NCBI RefSeq assembly: GCF_014483895.1
Contig: NZ_CP059987.1
Location: 2,894,808-2,958,807 of the forward strand
Direction: 5' to 3'
Source: Protaetiibacter sp. SSC-01
GTDB lineage: Bacteria > Actinomycetota > Actinomycetes > Actinomycetales > Microbacteriaceae
DNA length: 64,000 bases
The number at the start of each line of letters is the position of its first letter. Position 1 is the stretch's first letter. A program made the position numbers and the translations under genes. The notes under the pieces are model-generated. The model saw nothing but the letters and a program-made list of their open reading frames with translations, did no database searches and was not told the origin of the DNA. Positions 25,053 through 33,447 of the stretch are shown in pieces.

Positions 25053-26167
25053 GACTGGGCCTCCTCGAAGCCGGCCTCGTAGGCGGCGAACCAGGCGGCC
25101 TGCTCGGCGACCACCGGGTGCGTGTCGGTGTAGACGCTGCGGAACACGTTGCTCGCGGGCACGCCGCCGAGCTCGTTGGTGCGGCGTCGCACGTCGGCGG
25201 CGAGGTCCTCGGCCTCGGCCGCGACGTCCTGGAAGAAGTCGTCGCCGACGCCCTTCGCGCGGAGGTAGCGCTCGTAGCGCGTGATGGGGTCGCGCTCGCT
25301 CCAGAAGACGACGTCGTCGTCCTCGCGGTACTTCGTGGGGTCGTCGCTCGTCGTGTGGGCGCCCATCCGGTAGGTGAGGGCCTCGACGAAGCGGGGGCCC
25401 TCGCCGGCGCGGGCGGCCTCGAGTTCGTGGCGGCTGACGGCGTAGCTCGCGAGCACGTCGTTGCCGTCGATCTGGGTGCTCGGGATGCCGAAGCCCGCGG
25501 CCCGCAGGTAGAGGGGCGTGCGCGACTGGCGCTCGACGGGCACCGAGATGGCCCAGTGGTTGTTCTGCAGGAAGAACAGCTGCGGCGTCTGGTAGCTCGC
25601 GGCGAAGATGAGCGCCTCGTTGACGTCGCCCTGGCTCGTGGCTCCGTCGCCGAAGTAGACGACGGTCGCCTCGTCGGTCTCGGGGTCGCCCGTGCCGACG
25701 ACGCCGTCGAAGCGCTGGCCCATGGCGTAGCCGGTGGCGTGGAGGGTCTGCGAGCCGATCACGAGCGTGTAGAGGTGGAAGTTGCCGGTCTGGGCCGGGT
25801 CCCATCCGCCGTGCGAGAGGCCCCGCAGCATCTCGATGATCTTCATGACGTCGAGTCCGCGGACACGGCCCACGACGTGCTCGCGGTAGGCGGGGAAGAT
25901 GTGGTCCTGCGGGCGGGCGGCGTAGGCGGAGCCGACCTGAGCCGCCTCCTGCCCGAGGCTCGGGATCCAGAGGGCGAGCTGGCCCTGGCGCTGCAGGTTG
26001 CCGGCCTCGATGTCGAACCGGCGGATCACGACCATCTGCCGGTGGAAGTCCAGCAGCCGGCTCTCGTCGAGTTCCTCGATGAGGGGCAGGTAGGGGGCTG
26101 TCGCCTCGCTCTCGATGAGCGAACCCTGGGGCGAGAGCAGCTGGACCGTCGCCTCGGTGTAAGACAT
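25049..26167 (-). CDS. bkdA: 2-oxo acid dehydrogenase E1 component, alpha subunit
   Basis: A 372-residue thiamine diphosphate-binding subunit. TPP motif GDGATSQGDVNEALIFAASYQTPQLFFLQNNHWAIS (~170-205, GDG...NN); preceding FPAYREHVVGRVRG and GGWDPAQTGNF; phosphorylation-loop-like YRMGAHTTSDDPTKYR (~265). First gene of the bkd operon. TAGGGT stands 7 nt before the ATG on the minus strand, so it is probably leaderless, with the promoter squeezed into the 35 bp after hisC. Confidence 0.93.
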   Translation of the reverse strand: MSYTEATVQLLSPQGSLIESEATAPYLPLIEELDESRLLDFHRQMVVIRRFDIEAGNLQRQGQLALWIPSLGQEAAQVGSAYAARPQDHIFPAYREHVVGRVRGLDVMKIIEMLRGLSHGGWDPAQTGNFHLYTLVIGSQTLHATGYAMGQRFDGVVGTGDPETDEATVVYFGDGATSQGDVNEALIFAASYQTPQLFFLQNNHWAISVPVERQSRTPLYLRAAGFGIPSTQIDGNDVLASYAVSRHELEAARAGEGPRFVEALTYRMGAHTTSDDPTKYREDDDVVFWSERDPITRYERYLRAKGVGDDFFQDVAAEAEDLAADVRRRTNELGGVPASNVFRSVYTDTHPVVAEQAAWFAAYEAGFEEAQS

Positions 26168-26202
26168 GCGCTCTACCCTAGCCGCGGCGTATTCCGCGCC
26201 GT

Positions 26203-27258
26203 TCAGAGGGTGCGCACAACCTCATCCGCCGCTGCTAGGAGTCTGTCGACAGACTCCTCCTCGCCGACGGTGATGCGGATGCCCTCGGGTGCGAAGACGC
26301 GCGCGACGATCCCGTGGTCGGAGAGCACCTCGGCGGCGGCGGCCGTGCGCTGCCCCGTGGGGAGCCACACGAAGTTGCCCTGCGGCTCGGGGATCTCCCA
26401 GCCCTGGGCGCGGAGGCCGTCGCGAATGCGGTCGCGGCGGGCGTTGAGTTCGGCGATCTGGGCGCGGTACTCCTCTTCGTGGTCGAGCGCCGCGAGCGCC
26501 GCCCGCTGGGCCGGCTCTGTGACCGAGAGCGGGATCGCGGTGGCGCGGCACGCGTCGAGCACGTAGGAGGGACCGACGGCGTAGCCGACGCGGAGCCCCG
26601 CGAGTCCGTACGCCTTGGAGAAGGTGCGCAGCACGACGAGGTTGGGGTGGCGCTCGAGCAGCGGGATGCCGTCGACGGCGTCGGGGTCGGTGACGAATTC
26701 GCGGTACGCCTCGTCGAGCACGACGAGCACGGTGTCGGGCACGGCCGCCATGAACTCCTCGAACTCCGCGCCCGTGACGATCGCGCTCGTCGGGTTGTTG
26801 GGCGTGCAGACGAGGATGAGACGCGTGCGCTCGGTGACGGCGGCGGCCATCGCGGGGAGGTCGTGGGCGCCGTCGGCGCGGTTCGGCACGGTGACGCTCG
26901 TCGCCCCGGACACGGTGACGATGCCGGGGTAGGCCTCGAAGGACCGCCAGGAGTAGAGGATCTCGTCGCCCGGACCAGAGGTCGCGTTCGCGAGCTGCTG
27001 GAGGATCGACACGGACCCGGCGCCGATGTGCACCTCGTCGATCGTGACCCCGATGCGCTCCGCGAGCCGCACGCGGAGCGCGCTCGCGCTGCCGTCGGGG
27101 TAGCGCGTGACGGCGGATGCGGCGATCGCCTCGACGACGGCGGGGAGCGTCGGGAAGGGGTTCTCGTTGCTCGAGAGCTTGAACGCATCGGCGGGCGCGG
27201 GTCGGCCCTGACGGTAGGGGTCGAGTGCAGCGATCTCGGGACGCAGGTGGACGGCCAT
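26203..27258 (-). CDS. hisC: Histidinol-phosphate aminotransferase
   Basis: PLP enzyme converting imidazole-acetol phosphate to histidinol phosphate (also able to transaminate aromatic acids in some members). 351 residues. [15 protein letters not shown] (~28-42), Asp/Tyr in [10 protein letters not shown] and the Schiff-base lysine in [18 protein letters not shown] (~215-232) are diagnostic, as is the Arg in [14 protein letters not shown]. Not near other his genes, so a paralog or aromatic aminotransferase is possible. TAGGCT stands 6 nt before the ATG; this -10 overlaps that of the divergent gene. Confidence 0.88.
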   Translation of the reverse strand: MAVHLRPEIAALDPYRQGRPAPADAFKLSSNENPFPTLPAVVEAIAASAVTRYPDGSASALRVRLAERIGVTIDEVHIGAGSVSILQQLANATSGPGDEILYSWRSFEAYPGIVTVSGATSVTVPNRADGAHDLPAMAAAVTERTRLILVCTPNNPTSAIVTGAEFEEFMAAVPDTVLVVLDEAYREFVTDPDAVDGIPLLERHPNLVVLRTFSKAYGLAGLRVGYAVGPSYVLDACRATAIPLSVTEPAQRAALAALDHEEEYRAQIAELNARRDRIRDGLRAQGWEIPEPQGNFVWLPTGQRTAAAAEVLSDHGIVARVFAPEGIRITVGEEESVDRLLAAADEVVRTL

Positions 27259-27264
27259 GGTGCC

Positions 27265-27274
27265 AGCCTAGGAT
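27265..27274. promoter_or_regulatory. Shared bidirectional promoter core (hisC / holin-like gene)
   Basis: AGCCTAGGAT contains TAGGAT on the plus strand (27269-27274) and TAGGCT on the minus strand (27265-27270), overlapping in the central CTAG. Each is a TANNNT -10 element: 6 nt from the hisC ATG and 10 nt from the ATG at 27285. Start codons are only 26 bp apart. Confidence 0.65.
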
Positions 27275-27284
27275 GATGGGCCCC

Positions 27285-27701
27285 ATGCGATTCGTGGTCC
27301 GCCTGCTCATCAACGCCCTCGCCCTGTGGCTGACGGTGCTCATCCTGAATCCGCACGTGCAGGTGGCGTCGTGGGACGCCGCCGCGGATGCCGACGCGAC
27401 GTGGTCGTGGCCGCTGTTCTGGACCTACGTGCTGCTCGCCGTGGTGTTCGGCATCGTGAACGGCGTCATCGGCACCGCGATCCGCATCGTCGCGTTCCCG
27501 CTCTACATCCTCACGCTCGGCCTCATCTCGCTCATCGTGAACGGCCTGCTGTTCCTGCTCGTCGCGTGGATCTCGACGCTCATCGGCTTCGGGCTCTCGG
27601 TCGAGGGCTTCTGGTGGGGCGTGCTCGGCGCGCTCGTGCTGGGCGTCATCGGCTGGCTCATCGGCATCATCTTCCGGCCGCTCACGAAGAAGCGCTCCTG
27701 A
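27285..27701 (+). CDS. Phage-holin-IV-like (YvlD family) membrane protein
   Basis: A 138-residue protein with four hydrophobic helices (MRFVVRLLINALALWLTVLIL; ~43-65; ~72-100; ~110-130) and end RPLTKKRS. The opening and the IVNGVIGTAIRIVAFPLYILTLGL stretch match the chromosomal mycobacteriophage-holin-IV/YvlD family of unknown role, possibly in envelope stress. ATG 27285 was preferred over an in-frame ATG 9 nt earlier because of spacing from the -10. Convergent with the next gene. Confidence 0.75.
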   Translation: MRFVVRLLINALALWLTVLILNPHVQVASWDAAADADATWSWPLFWTYVLLAVVFGIVNGVIGTAIRIVAFPLYILTLGLISLIVNGLLFLLVAWISTLIGFGLSVEGFWWGVLGALVLGVIGWLIGIIFRPLTKKRS

Positions 27702-27714
27702 CGCCCGGCGGCGC

Positions 27715-29169
27715 TCAGCCGTCGCCCGGCACACGCTCTGCCCGATAGCTGAAGGTCGTGACGGTCGCGCCCTCGCGGCGGGCGTAGTCGCGCGCGAACG
27801 AGTCGAGCGCGTCGAGCTCGCGCCGCAGCTCGGGTGACCGCGCCTCGTCGAGCATCCGCGCCGTCTCGGCGTAGGCGCGCTTCTGGTGCGCGGGCGCGAG
27901 CTCGTCGATCGGCAGCTCGGCGCCCTCCGCGAAGGCGCGGCGCTCGACGATCGTGCGGTCGGTCGGCCCCTGCGGTCCGCCCGTCGCGACGACGAAGTCG
28001 TCGCTGTGCCGCACCGCGACACCGCGGATGCCCTCCGGCAGCTCGATCCCGCCGCCGGGGTCGCCGTAGGTCTCGAGCCCGACGGCGTTCCAGCGTCCGG
28101 ATGCCGCCACGGCATCCGCGACGAGCCCGCCCTGAGAGAACCCCACGAGCACGACCTCGTCGTCGGCGGTGATGCCCGCATCCGCCATGGCGAGCTCGGT
28201 CGCGCGGATCGACCCGGCGGGCAGCCCCGCGACGCCCGCGACGTTGCTCGTGAGATCCCACGGCTCGGCCTCGGCGAAGGGCGAGAACGTCTGCGTCGGG
28301 GCGACGTAGACGACGTAACGGGGCGGCTCCCCCGGCACCTCGTAGCGCTCGATGCGTACCTGGCGCTCGGCGGGCACGCGCTCGAGCCGCTCCGCGGCGC
28401 CCGCGGGGGCGCCGTGCGCGCGCTCCTCGGACACCCGCTCGACCTTGACCTTCGTCTCGGCGAACATGGTGCCGCCGCTCGCGCCGCCCGCCCCGATGAG
28501 GGCGCCCGCGCTCGTGCCGACGCCGATGACGCCGAGCCCGTGCTCGCCGAGCAGCCCCGCGAGCACGGGCGGAGCGCCGGCGAGCGCGAGCGCAGCGTCG
28601 TCTGCGCTCATGACCGCGCGACGGACCAAGCCCGAGAACTCCGGGCTCGTGATGAGCTCGGGGTGGTCCACGAGGTAGCGCTGCATCGCCCGCTTCTTGT
28701 CGTCGTCGCTCCCGGGCACGATCACCCACGCGGCCAAGGCGGCGAGCGCGACTCCGGGCAGCGCGAAGACGGCGGCCCGGGTGAACAGCGCCGTCCCCCA
28801 CTCCGCGCCCAGGTCGTGCAGCCAGGTGGAAGCTCGCTCGCCGGCCTCGTAGAGACCCTCGGCCATGGCGACCGCGACCTGCAGCCGACGCAGCTCCGCT
28901 GCGAGCCCGAAGGCGTCGGCCTCGCATCCGTCGACCTCCGCGCGCAGGGCCCCGGGCGCCAGATCGAGGCCGAGGAGCGCGAGCTCGTGAGCGTCACGCT
29001 CGACCTCGTCGGCGAGGCGGGCGAGCTCGGGCAGATGGGCGAGGAGCGCGTCGGTTGCGACGAGCACCGAGCCCCCGGCACGCACGACGAGCGGCGTCGC
29101 AGCCGCGGGGTCGGGTGCGGCGGGGACCGCAGGTGCCGCGACGATCGTCGCGGGGTCAGCCGAGAGCAC
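27715..29169 (-). CDS. Large helical/membrane protein with a C-terminal alpha/beta-hydrolase domain
   Basis: A 484-residue protein. Residues ~45-125 are Ala/Leu/Glu-rich helices; ~135-160 holds a hydrophobic segment (FALPGVALAALAAWVIV); a glycine-rich hydrophobic stretch follows (~195-225, GVIGVGTSAGALIGAGGASGG). The last 200 residues form a hydrolase-like domain with nucleophile elbow VLVGFSQGG and later VAVRHSDDFVVATGG. The GTG start overlaps the end of a WXG-like gene by 14 bp, so they form one unit. The layout recalls secreted toxin/effector or lipase proteins that travel with a WXG partner, but no known family fits as a whole. Confidence 0.6.
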   Translation of the reverse strand: MLSADPATIVAAPAVPAAPDPAAATPLVVRAGGSVLVATDALLAHLPELARLADEVERDAHELALLGLDLAPGALRAEVDGCEADAFGLAAELRRLQVAVAMAEGLYEAGERASTWLHDLGAEWGTALFTRAAVFALPGVALAALAAWVIVPGSDDDKKRAMQRYLVDHPELITSPEFSGLVRRAVMSADDAALALAGAPPVLAGLLGEHGLGVIGVGTSAGALIGAGGASGGTMFAETKVKVERVSEERAHGAPAGAAERLERVPAERQVRIERYEVPGEPPRYVVYVAPTQTFSPFAEAEPWDLTSNVAGVAGLPAGSIRATELAMADAGITADDEVVLVGFSQGGLVADAVAASGRWNAVGLETYGDPGGGIELPEGIRGVAVRHSDDFVVATGGPQGPTDRTIVERRAFAEGAELPIDELAPAHQKRAYAETARMLDEARSPELRRELDALDSFARDYARREGATVTTFSYRAERVPGDG

Positions 29170-29398
29170 GCGCGTACTCCTCCCGTGCGAGAGCGACGGC
29201 GCGACTGAGCCGGTCGGCGAGGCGAGCGAGGTCGGCCGCGGCGACGACGGCGCGCATCCGGTAGGCCGTGTAGGCGGGGCCGCGCCACGCCGACTCCTCG
29301 ATGATGGGCGGGCGCGCCGCACGCACGGCGGCCGCGCGGTGCAGGTGCGCGAGCTGCTGCAGGTGGATCGCTGCGCGCTCGGGGTCGATGGCCGGCAT
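29156..29398 (-). CDS. WXG100-like small helical protein
   Basis: 80 residues: helix 1 (DPERAAIHLQQLAHLHRAAAVRAA), a turn with ESAWRGPAYTAYRMR that contains a W-x-G motif near residue 41, and helix 2 (AADLARLADRLSRAVALAREEYA). This is the two-helix, central-WXG pattern of ESX/type VII partner proteins, slightly short. AAGGAGAG precedes the ATG. It overlaps the downstream hydrolase gene. No ESX core genes are in the window. Family assignment is from pattern only. Confidence 0.6.
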   Translation of the reverse strand: MPAIDPERAAIHLQQLAHLHRAAAVRAARPPIIEESAWRGPAYTAYRMRAVVAAADLARLADRLSRAVALAREEYARALG

Positions 29399-29542
29399 CC
29401 GCTCTCCTTCCTTCTCCGGAAAAGCGTGCCCGCCGACGCATCGCCGCGACGGCGGGGCAACCCGGATCGTGGACGACCCCGCCGCGGGCGCCCCGGGGAG
29501 GAGGGGTGTCGGAGCGACCGGCGACAGGCCACAATGGGCGCC

Positions 29543-30061
29543 ATGACGCCTGAGCGGACGAGCGCGCCCGACGCGTTCCGCATCTGCTTCGTGTGCACCG
29601 GCAACATCTGCCGCTCCCCCATGGCCGAGGCGATCATGCGCACGATCGTGGCCCGCACGGGCTACAGCGCCCAGATCGCCGTGACCTCCGCCGCGACCGG
29701 CGACTGGCACGTGGGCGAGCACGCCGACCCGCGCACGATCGCCGCGCTCGAGGCGCACGGCTACGACCCCGGACGCCACCGCGCGCGGCAGTTCGACCCC
29801 GCGTGGTTCCCCGAGCTGGACCTCGTCGTCGCGTTCGACCGCGGGCACGAACGCGTGCTGCGCCAGTGGGCGCCGTCCGAGGCCGACCAGAGCAAGGTGC
29901 AGCTGCTCCTGGGGTTCGACCCCGAAGCTGCGACAATGGACGTGCCGGATCCGTACTACTCGGACGCCGCCATGTTCGACACCGTGCTTGTCGCGATCGA
30001 ACGGGCCTGCACATCGCTCTTCCGGCAGCTCGAGCCCGCCATCCGACAGGGAGTCCCGTGA
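29543..30061 (+). CDS. Low-molecular-weight protein-tyrosine phosphatase
   Basis: A 172-residue cytosolic phosphatase. P-loop FVCTGNICRSP with nucleophile Cys18 and Arg24 (CX5R), general acid Asp136 in VPDPYYSD, and the helix MAEAIMRTIVARTG after the loop. Such enzymes act on tyrosine kinases of polysaccharide export, on arginine phosphorylation or on host proteins; the target here is unknown. CACAAT ends 7 nt before the ATG at 29543 (leaderless type), which favours it over an ATG 9 nt upstream. Its stop overlaps the purB GTG (GTGA). Confidence 0.93.
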   Translation: MTPERTSAPDAFRICFVCTGNICRSPMAEAIMRTIVARTGYSAQIAVTSAATGDWHVGEHADPRTIAALEAHGYDPGRHRARQFDPAWFPELDLVVAFDRGHERVLRQWAPSEADQSKVQLLLGFDPEAATMDVPDPYYSDAAMFDTVLVAIERACTSLFRQLEPAIRQGVP

Positions 30062-31443
30062 GTCCGCTTCCCCCCCAGCCGCTCAGCCCCCTCGACGGGC
30101 GCTACCGCGCCGCCGTCGAGGGCCTCGGAGACCACCTCTCCGAGGCGGGCCTCAACCGCGCGCGCGTGCACGTCGAGGTCGAGTGGCTGCTCTTCCTCGC
30201 CGACAACCGGATGTTCGGGGCCGAGCCCGTCGACGCCGAGCAGGCGCGCTCGCTGCGCGCGTGGGCATCCGAGTTCGGCCAGCCGGAGATCGACGAGCTC
30301 GCCCGCCTCGAGGCGACCACCCGCCACGACGTGAAGGCCGTCGAGTACCTCGTGCGCAAGCGCCTCGCCGAGCAGGGCCTCACCGCGCTCGCCGAGCTCA
30401 CGCACTTCGCGTGCACGAGCGAAGACGTCAACAACCTCTCCTACGGGCTCACCCTGCGCGCCGCGCTCATCGACGTGTGGCTGCCGCGCTTCGACGCCGT
30501 CGTCGAGAAGCTCCGCGGCCTCGCGCTCGAGCACCGCGACGAGCCCCTGCTCGCTCACACCCACGGCCAGCCCGCGACGCCGACGACGTTCGGCAAGGAG
30601 CTCGCGGTGTTCGTGCACCGCCTCCGCCGCCAGCGAGACCGCATCGTGGCCGTCGAGTTCCCCGCGAAGTTCTCGGGCGCGACCGGCACCTTCTCGGCCC
30701 ACGTCGTCGCCGACCCGGATGCCGACTGGCCGACTCTCTCGCGCGAGTTCGTGACCTCGCTCGGCCTCACCTGGAACCCGCTCACGACCCAGATCGAGTC
30801 GCACGACGGCCAGGCGGAGTTGTTCGGCCGCATCGCGCACGCCAACCGCATCCTGCACAACCTCGCGACCGACGTGTGGACCTACATCTCGATGGGCTAC
30901 CTGACGCAGATCCCGCAGCCGGGCGCGACGGGGTCGTCGACGATGCCGCACAAGATCAACCCCATCCGCTTCGAGAACGCCGAGGCGAACCTCGAGCTCT
31001 CGAGCGCGCTCCTCGACTCGCTCGCGTCGACGCTCACGACGAGCCGCCTGCAGCGCGACCTCACCGACTCGACGACGCAGCGCAACATCGGCGTCGCCCT
31101 CGGCCACTCGCTGCTCGCGCTCGACAACCTGCTCAAGGGGCTCAGCGAGATCGCCGTCAACCCGGATGCGCTGGCCTCCGACCTCGACGGCAACTGGGAG
31201 GTGCTCGGCGAGGCGATCCAGACGGTCATCCGCGCCGAGGTCACCGCCGGACGCTCGTCGATCGCCGACCCGTACGCGCTGCTCAAGGAGCTCACGCGCG
31301 GCAAGCGCGCCACCGCCGAGGACCTCGCGGAGTTCATCCGCGGCCTCGACATCGGCGACGCCGCGAAGGAGCGCCTCCTGGCGCTCACGCCCGCGAGCTA
31401 CACGGGGCTCGCGTCGGAGCTCGTCGACTACCTCGACGCCTGA
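30058..31443 (+). CDS. purB: Adenylosuccinate lyase
   Basis: Splits SAICAR and adenylosuccinate in purine synthesis; cytosolic tetramer. 461 residues of the fumarase/aspartase superfamily: LSPLDGRYR start, THFACTSEDVNNLSYGL (~106-122), HTHGQPATPTTFGKEL (catalytic His, ~163) and signature GSSTMPHKINPIRFENAE (~291-308). The short N-terminus and PLDGRY start place it in the E. coli-like PurB branch. Translation is coupled to the phosphatase gene by a 4-bp overlap. A perfect 18-bp palindrome (31462-31479) follows the stop. Confidence 0.97.
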   Translation: MSPLPPQPLSPLDGRYRAAVEGLGDHLSEAGLNRARVHVEVEWLLFLADNRMFGAEPVDAEQARSLRAWASEFGQPEIDELARLEATTRHDVKAVEYLVRKRLAEQGLTALAELTHFACTSEDVNNLSYGLTLRAALIDVWLPRFDAVVEKLRGLALEHRDEPLLAHTHGQPATPTTFGKELAVFVHRLRRQRDRIVAVEFPAKFSGATGTFSAHVVADPDADWPTLSREFVTSLGLTWNPLTTQIESHDGQAELFGRIAHANRILHNLATDVWTYISMGYLTQIPQPGATGSSTMPHKINPIRFENAEANLELSSALLDSLASTLTTSRLQRDLTDSTTQRNIGVALGHSLLALDNLLKGLSEIAVNPDALASDLDGNWEVLGEAIQTVIRAEVTAGRSSIADPYALLKELTRGKRATAEDLAEFIRGLDIGDAAKERLLALTPASYTGLASELVDYLDA

Positions 31444-31461
31444 GTCGGCGCGGGGTCGATA

Positions 31462-31479
31462 CGTCCCGACGTCGGGACG
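31462..31479 (+). other. Perfect 18-bp palindrome after purB
   Basis: CGTCCCGACGTCGGGACG is fully self-complementary. It lies 18 bp past purB and 22 bp before the end of the convergent small membrane-protein gene. It has no T-run; it may be a weak two-way terminator. Confidence 0.4.
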
Positions 31480-31501
31480 GCCGATGCGGCCGCGCCGCGG
31501 C

Positions 31502-31807
31502 TCAGTGGGCCGGCGGGTTCGAGCGGGGGTCGCGGTGCACGGAGCCCGCGGTGCCGGATGCGGCATCCGGGTCGACGGGGTCGACGCGGTCGTCGTCGTA
31601 GCGGGGTCCCGCGGCGATGAGCAGGGTCGCGAGGATCACGAGCGAGGCGATGAACGCGACGCCGGCCATGATGAGCGAGAGCCCCCACTCACGGCTGCCC
31701 ATGAAGACGAAGCCGCCGACGAAGACGCCGAAGATCGCGGCCATCCCGAGCAGCTCGGCGGGGCGCATCCGATCGCGGCGGCTGGGGGCGGGCGTCTTGT
31801 CGCTCAT
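31502..31807 (-). CDS. Small two-helix membrane protein
   Basis: 101 residues: a charged N-terminus (PAPSRRDRMR), two hydrophobic helices (AELLGMAAIFGVFVGGFVFM at ~17-36; LSLIMAGVAFIASLVILATL at ~44-63) and an Asp/Pro-rich cytosolic tail. No family recognised. Its ATG overlaps the stop of the upstream membrane-protein gene by 4 bp, so both are one operon. Confidence 0.65.
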   Translation of the reverse strand: MSDKTPAPSRRDRMRPAELLGMAAIFGVFVGGFVFMGSREWGLSLIMAGVAFIASLVILATLLIAAGPRYDDDRVDPVDPDAASGTAGSVHRDPRSNPPAH

Positions 31808-32436
31808 GCGGCGACCTCCTTCGGGGCTGCCTGACGGGCCAGGCGCAGGCTGACGGCGGCGATCGCGAGCTGCACGCCGACGATGACGGCCCACGCTCCG
31901 AGCAGGCCCACGAGCAGCACGTCGGCGGTGACGGTGCCGGTGTAGACGACCTCGCCCTTCTCCTCGACCGCGTACGGGTCGGTGTAGCTCTGCGGCACGA
32001 GCAGGAACACGAGCCCGAGCAGCACGGCGAGCGCGCCGGTCGCGATCCAGTCGCGCGCGACCGGTCGGGTGCGACGGAAGCGGATGCCGTTGACGGTCTC
32101 GAGGGCGCCCGCGATGATCCCCCACGCGCTCACGAGCAGCACGAGCGTGCCGACGCCGCGATCCGGGATCGAGAGCGCCGCGATGCCGGCGAGCGCCGTG
32201 ACGACGCCCTGCAGGAGCACGAGACCCCGGATGCCGCGGTCGGCCCGCAGGCCCGATGCGAGGAGCACGGCGGCCCACAGCACGGCGAGCACGCCGAAGC
32301 CGACGAGGCCGAGCCCGGACGAGTGGTCGGGGCTGAAGGTGACGACCACCCCGAGCACGAGCGCGGGGACGGCTCGTGCGAGCGGAGCGACCCAGTTATC
32401 CGGCGCTCCGAGAGCGGGCGAAGCTTCGGTGGGCAC
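31804..32436 (-). CDS. HdeD/DUF308-like integral membrane protein
   Basis: 210 residues with about six hydrophobic segments in repeats of two (ALVLGVVVTFSP, GVLAVLWAAVLLASGL, LVLLQGVVTALAGIAAL, LVLLVSAWGIIAGALETVNGIRF), the pattern of the HdeD/DUF308 family, linked in enterobacteria to acid stress. Function here is unknown. First gene of a two-gene operon with the small membrane protein (ATGA overlap). Confidence 0.6.
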   Translation of the reverse strand: MPTEASPALGAPDNWVAPLARAVPALVLGVVVTFSPDHSSGLGLVGFGVLAVLWAAVLLASGLRADRGIRGLVLLQGVVTALAGIAALSIPDRGVGTLVLLVSAWGIIAGALETVNGIRFRRTRPVARDWIATGALAVLLGLVFLLVPQSYTDPYAVEEKGEVVYTGTVTADVLLVGLLGAWAVIVGVQLAIAAVSLRLARQAAPKEVAA

Positions 32437-32502
32437 CCGCCCATCCTACGTTCGCAAACCGTGAGAACCCGCCGACGGTGGGGCGACCGCGAGGGCGGGG
32501 GG

Positions 32503-32551
32503 CCGGACGCCGGGGGCGGCACACAGGGAAACGGTCGCCCCCGGCGTCCGG
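32503..32551 (-). terminator. Terminator hairpin of the beta-galactoside operon
   Basis: A perfect 16-bp stem (CCGGACGCCGGGGGCG / CGCCCCCGGCGTCCGG) with a 17-nt loop, 9 bp past the last transporter gene on the minus strand. It closes the GH42-transport operon. Confidence 0.8.
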
Positions 32552-32559
32552 GGCTCACG

Positions 32560-33447
32560 TCATCCCTTCACGGCACCGGACACGAGGCCGCCGACGACGT
32601 AGCGCTGCAGCGTCATGAAGAGGACGAGCACGGGGATGGATGCGACGACGGCGCCCGCGGCGAAGAGGCCCCACCGCGACGCGAGCTGGTTCGACACCCA
32701 CTGGTACATGCCGACGGCGAGGGTCCAGTTGTCCTCGCTCGTGAGGATGATCTTGGCGAGGATGAAGTCGCCGAACGCCGAGATGAACGCGAGGAGGCCG
32801 ACGACCGCGAGCACGGGCCGCACGAGCGGGAAGATGAGCTGCCAGAAGATCTGGGCGTGCGAGGCGCCGTCGATCTTGGCCGACTCGTCGATCTCGACGG
32901 GCACGGTATTCATGAAGCCGTACATGAGGAAGGTGTTCGCGCCGAGCGCGCCGCCGAGGTACACGCAGATGAGCGCGATCTTCGAGTTGATGCCGAGCAC
33001 CGGCACGACCTCGCCGAGCGCGAGCAGCATGAGGAACACGGCGATGAACGCGACGGTCTGCGGGAACATCTGCACGATGAGCAGCGCCGTGAGGCTCGTG
33101 CGCCGGCCGCGGAAGCGGAACCGCGAGAACGCGTACGCCGCCGCGGCGCCCATGACGACCGCGCCCACCGCGGTGATGGCGCCGATGAGCAGGGTGTTGC
33201 CCACCCACATCCAGTAGCTCGTGCCGCCGAGCCGCACGAAGTTGTCGAGGGCGACGGCCGAGAACAGGCCCGTCGAGGCGGACAGGCTGCCGCGCGGGTT
33301 GAGCGCGGCGGAGAGCACGTAGACGAGCGGGAACGCCGAGAAGAACACGACGGCGAGCGCGAGCGGGTACTTCCAGCCCACCTCGAGCACCCAGCGGATG
33401 CGGCGGGCCTTCTGGCGGGGATCGCGCGTGGCGCTGACGGTGGACAT
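32560..33447 (-). CDS. Sugar ABC transporter permease, MalG type
   Basis: A 295-residue membrane subunit with six hydrophobic helices. The EAA loop reads VEIDESAKIDGASHAQIFWQ, the docking site for the ATPase. Similar to maltose/galacto-oligosaccharide permeases MalG/GanQ. The periplasm-facing first loop LNPRGSLSA fits MalG. Its ATG overlaps the stop of the MalF-type gene by one base (TGATG). No ATPase gene is present; such operons often share a common MsiK-type ATPase from elsewhere. Confidence 0.93.
   Translation of the reverse strand: MSTVSATRDPRQKARRIRWVLEVGWKYPLALAVVFFSAFPLVYVLSAALNPRGSLSASTGLFSAVALDNFVRLGGTSYWMWVGNTLLIGAITAVGAVVMGAAAAYAFSRFRFRGRRTSLTALLIVQMFPQTVAFIAVFLMLLALGEVVPVLGINSKIALICVYLGGALGANTFLMYGFMNTVPVEIDESAKIDGASHAQIFWQLIFPLVRPVLAVVGLLAFISAFGDFILAKIILTSEDNWTLAVGMYQWVSNQLASRWGLFAAGAVVASIPVLVLFMTLQRYVVGGLVSGAVKG

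Noticed and set aside
27225..27284. Upstream start for the holin-like protein at 27225 or 27276
   Set aside because: 27225 lies inside hisC and 27276 touches the -10 element; the spacing favours 27285.
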